Shown piece by piece: positions 23,060-24,606 of a DNA stretch of 24,606 nucleotides. Position 1 is the stretch's first letter. Every line of letters starts with the position of its first letter. This DNA is from a virus. The stretch spans positions 1 through 24,606 of the IMG/VR virus record IMGVR_UViG_3300031841_002509; one strand, 5' to 3'. The notes under the pieces were generated by a model. That model made no database searches, had not been told where the DNA came from, and was given only the letters and a program-made list of their open reading frames with translations. The translations under genes were made by a program, and so were the position numbers.

Positions 23060-23449
23060 TTACTTAGTTAAGTTGATATTAAGTGATATGGGTTCTCCAC
23101 CACTACTAATATCTACCTTAGTTTGTTCTAATCCCCATAATTTATTTAGATCGTTAAGGACCTCTCTTTCGATACGTCTGTTACCCGCTTCTCTACTTCT
23201 TTTAAGTAAATCCATATATCTTTCGACTTGTGACTCGATTAGTTCTCCTTTCTCATCTTCAAATCGTTCTTTAAGGGTGTCTTTGACCTTCTTATAGATG
23301 ATCTCCGATTGTCTGAGGGATATACCCTCTTGTTTGGAGAAACTCTCTCTAAACTCATTATATGAGAAACGTTTGTATAGAACCATTTCGAATGCTCGTT
23401 GGAATCTTTCTGCTATTTCTATATCATTTAGTTTTCTACCTCTTTTCAT
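23060..23449 (-). CDS. terS: Terminase small subunit-like protein
   Basis: Start taken at ATG 23449, 16 bases after the upstream stop and behind a TATATATAATAG stretch (129 aa, MKRGRKLNDIEIAERF). A longer start at 23521 would overlap the previous gene by 56 bases. The protein has an N-terminal helix-turn-helix-like region (IAERFQRAFEMVLY, FSKQEGISLRQSEIIYKKV), a charged coiled-coil oligomerisation region (RYMDLLKRSREAGNRRIEREVLNDLNKLWG) and a C-terminal QTKVDISSGGEPISLNI, which is a common ending of small terminases that docks on TerL. It would recognise the packaging site and regulate TerL. It lies directly upstream of terL. Confidence 0.8.
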   Translation of the reverse strand: MKRGRKLNDIEIAERFQRAFEMVLYKRFSYNEFRESFSKQEGISLRQSEIIYKKVKDTLKERFEDEKGELIESQVERYMDLLKRSREAGNRRIEREVLNDLNKLWGLEQTKVDISSGGEPISLNINLTK

Positions 23450-23465
23450 ACTATTATATATAAAC

Positions 23466-23786
23466 TTATCTAAAGTTGGTGTTATAGTCTTGGTTGGAGT
23501 AATTCTTAAATCTTCTAACAATTGATGACATATGACAACTTATACATTTCTTTTCATCTAATGCATAACCTGTTACTTCTTTATATATTTTCTTTAGGAA
23601 AACCATTTTAGTTTCATCTTCTCTTACTACTTTCATTTCATTTAGGTATCCCCACGCTTTTTGAATATCCTCTAAAGACACCGTATAGTCGTCCTGAGGG
23701 ACATCTACCCCTAAATCAAGTTTCTTGTTCTTCTTGCAATTCTTACAAGGTTTCTTCTTAGTCGTCTTTGATCCTTTTGTTGACAT
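23466..23786 (-). CDS. Four-cysteine putative zinc-binding protein
   Basis: A 106-aa basic protein. Cysteines sit as C14-x2-C17 (PCKNCKK) and C81-x2-C84-H85 (KKCISCH), which could form one zinc site made from both ends of the chain. Between them is a helical section (SLEDIQKAWGYLNEMKVV, MVFLKKIYKEVTGYALD). The end is basic (SSIVRRFKNYSNQ), so nucleic-acid binding is plausible. It starts 29 bases inside the sigma-like gene and ends 16 bases before terS, so it belongs to the packaging/regulation cluster. I do not recognise a named family; a role with the terminase or as a regulator is inference from position. Confidence 0.7.
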   Translation of the reverse strand: MSTKGSKTTKKKPCKNCKKNKKLDLGVDVPQDDYTVSLEDIQKAWGYLNEMKVVREDETKMVFLKKIYKEVTGYALDEKKCISCHMSSIVRRFKNYSNQDYNTNFR

Positions 23787-24288
23787 TTTGTTTTATTTCA
23801 AATTTTATTTCTCTTATGTATCTACCAACACTTGCTATGGGTATTTGTGTTTGGTTTGCTACCTTCTTTAGTGACCCAAGTGTTAGATACAATTCCATTA
23901 GTCTTTTTGAAAACCATGTTAGTTCTGTAAACTCTTCCTCAACAATCTTTACTAATTCCTCGTAAGTTTGGAATTCATCTTCCTCCTCCGTTGATCTATA
24001 ATTTACAAAAGATGGATGTAATTGTGTATAATTTCTTGATTCTTTACGAATCTTGTAATAGAAAGGACTTGTTTTTGAATTCCAATTAAGTTTCATCACC
24101 GCAATGATGTAGTACTTGATGTTATCATCATCGTATTGTCTTAATTTTAATTCTTTCTTGGAATATATTTGTAGAATGACCTCTTGTAGTAGATCATCTG
24201 ATAATTGATGTCCTTGTGTGATTCTCCTCGCGATCTGTTGTAGCTCCTTAAAGTTGTTGTTGATATAATTAGTAATTTCTATGGTCAT
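23758..24288 (-). CDS. Sigma-70-like transcription factor
   Basis: A 176-aa protein. Residues about 10-45 look like sigma region 2 (IARRITQGHQLSDDLLQEVILQIYSKKEL), the D-x-x-Q-E-x-x-x-x-x-Y pattern of ECF-type factors. Residues about 125-165 look like region 4 with a helix-turn-helix (SKRLMELYLTLGSLKKVANQ, IPIASVGRYIREIKFEIKQNV). The middle is polar and variable. It would recruit host RNA polymerase to phage promoters, probably for late genes; the repeated promoter core TTGTATATTTGTCCTGT is a candidate target, although that box also fits the host primary sigma factor. The start overlaps the previous gene by 20 bases (ATGACC inside GATGACC). It could instead be a small terminase-type HTH protein. 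Confidence 0.7.
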   Translation of the reverse strand: MTIEITNYINNNFKELQQIARRITQGHQLSDDLLQEVILQIYSKKELKLRQYDDDNIKYYIIAVMKLNWNSKTSPFYYKIRKESRNYTQLHPSFVNYRSTEEEDEFQTYEELVKIVEEEFTELTWFSKRLMELYLTLGSLKKVANQTQIPIASVGRYIREIKFEIKQNVNKRIKDD

Positions 24289-24520
24289 CCAACAGATCTT
24301 TAGTGTCTTTTAACACCGCACAGACTTCGTATTCTTCGAGATTCTCATTGAACTCGAGTGTGGTTTCTATAATCTTTTCCATTACCTCCACATTTGAAAA
24401 CTTGGAATTCTTAGACATTCGTAGTACCATTTCATACATTGTTTCGAGTATCCCTACGCATATTTCTAACTTTTGATCCTGTTCCAATTCAAAGTAGTTA
24501 TGTGGTGTTTTTAATTCCAT
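24269..24520 (-). CDS. Small acidic protein of unknown function
   Basis: An 83-aa protein from ATG 24520 (MELKTPHNYFELEQDQKLE); a GTG at 24535 in frame is less likely. It is acidic and mostly helical (EICVGILETMYEMVLRMSKN, VEVMEKIIETTLEFNENLEE), with two cysteines and no recognised motif. Its end overlaps the sigma-like gene by 20 bases, so the two are coupled, and an anti-sigma or partner role would be a guess. It is the first gene of the block visible in this window, and the operon may begin further right. Confidence 0.65.
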   Translation of the reverse strand: MELKTPHNYFELEQDQKLEICVGILETMYEMVLRMSKNSKFSNVEVMEKIIETTLEFNENLEEYEVCAVLKDTKDLLDDHRNY

Positions 24521-24606
24521 TGGTTTTAGTCTCACGTCCTAACAATGTTTTGATTAGTTTATAAGTGCGGTGGATTACAAAATTTATTTCTTTTTCAGGA
24601 CAATCA
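24521..24606. other. Leader region at the right edge
   Basis: This AT-rich stretch has no gene. On the minus strand it opens with TGATTGTCCTGAAAAAG, which shares TTGTCCTG with the two plus-strand promoter copies, but the window edge cuts off anything further upstream. A promoter for the late operon could sit just outside. The nearest TAnnTTTG-like box (AAATTTTG) is imperfect. Confidence 0.3.

Overview
The window is a block of a double-stranded DNA tailed phage (Caudoviricetes) or a prophage-like element. It holds virion structural and packaging genes, almost all on the minus strand. The host is most likely a Bacteroidetes/Flavobacteriia bacterium. The DNA is AT-rich, and genes are preceded by A/T-rich stretches instead of Shine-Dalgarno sequences. 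The two clearest promoters fit the Bacteroidetes consensus TTG-N(17-23)-TAnnTTTG exactly (2385-2413 minus, 2439-2468 plus). Several proteins look like those of Flavobacterium/Cellulophaga-type or uncultured marine phages. No integrase, tRNA, rRNA or CRISPR array is visible.

Layout, read along the minus strand from the right edge: a small unknown acidic protein (24520-24269), a sigma-70-like regulator (24288-23758), a four-cysteine protein (23786-23466), terminase small subunit (23449-23060), terminase large subunit (23052-21676), a tail assembly chaperone-like gene with a T9 slippery run and a -1 frame extension (21672-20837), a tail terminator-like protein (20802-20263), a 912-aa tail fibre (20241-17503), a LamG-like lectin protein (17503-16766), a small unknown (16776-16519), a gp10/neck-like protein (16516-16034), a distal-tail-like protein (16032-14419), a 1851-aa baseplate/adhesin protein (14415-8860), a 266-aa proline-threonine-linker protein (8831-8031), a minimal nucleotidyltransferase (8031-7654), the tape measure (7675-5357) and a composite XkdF-type prohead protease (5336-3582). 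Many of these genes overlap or lie within a few bases of each other, several through TAATG stop/start junctions, so about 21 kb looks like one late operon.

The operon is interrupted at 2439-3583 by a plus-strand cassette with its own promoter, two genes (an unknown 136-aa protein and a 170-aa protein with a textbook twin-arginine signal) and its own intrinsic terminator. This is the architecture of a moron. Immediately after it, an exact second copy of the 17-base promoter core sits in front of about 70 bases that end in a very strong terminator, with no convincing gene; this is a candidate small RNA. The minus-strand programme then restarts from its own promoter (2385-2413) with scaffold-like protein, major capsid protein and probable tail tube protein, ending at a terminator near the left edge.

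Together the genes package DNA (TerS/TerL), build the head (protease, scaffold, capsid), build and measure a long non-contractile or contractile tail (chaperone, terminator, tube, tape measure) and arm it for host recognition (fibre, LamG protein, baseplate, PT-linker proteins). No portal gene, sheath gene or lysis gene was recognised; a portal probably lies outside the window. Points most worth a second look are the Tat-signal moron with its flanking 17-bp repeats and small-RNA candidate, the slippery-site chaperone whose two tails are both long, the mosaic protease, and the nucleotidyltransferase embedded among tail genes.
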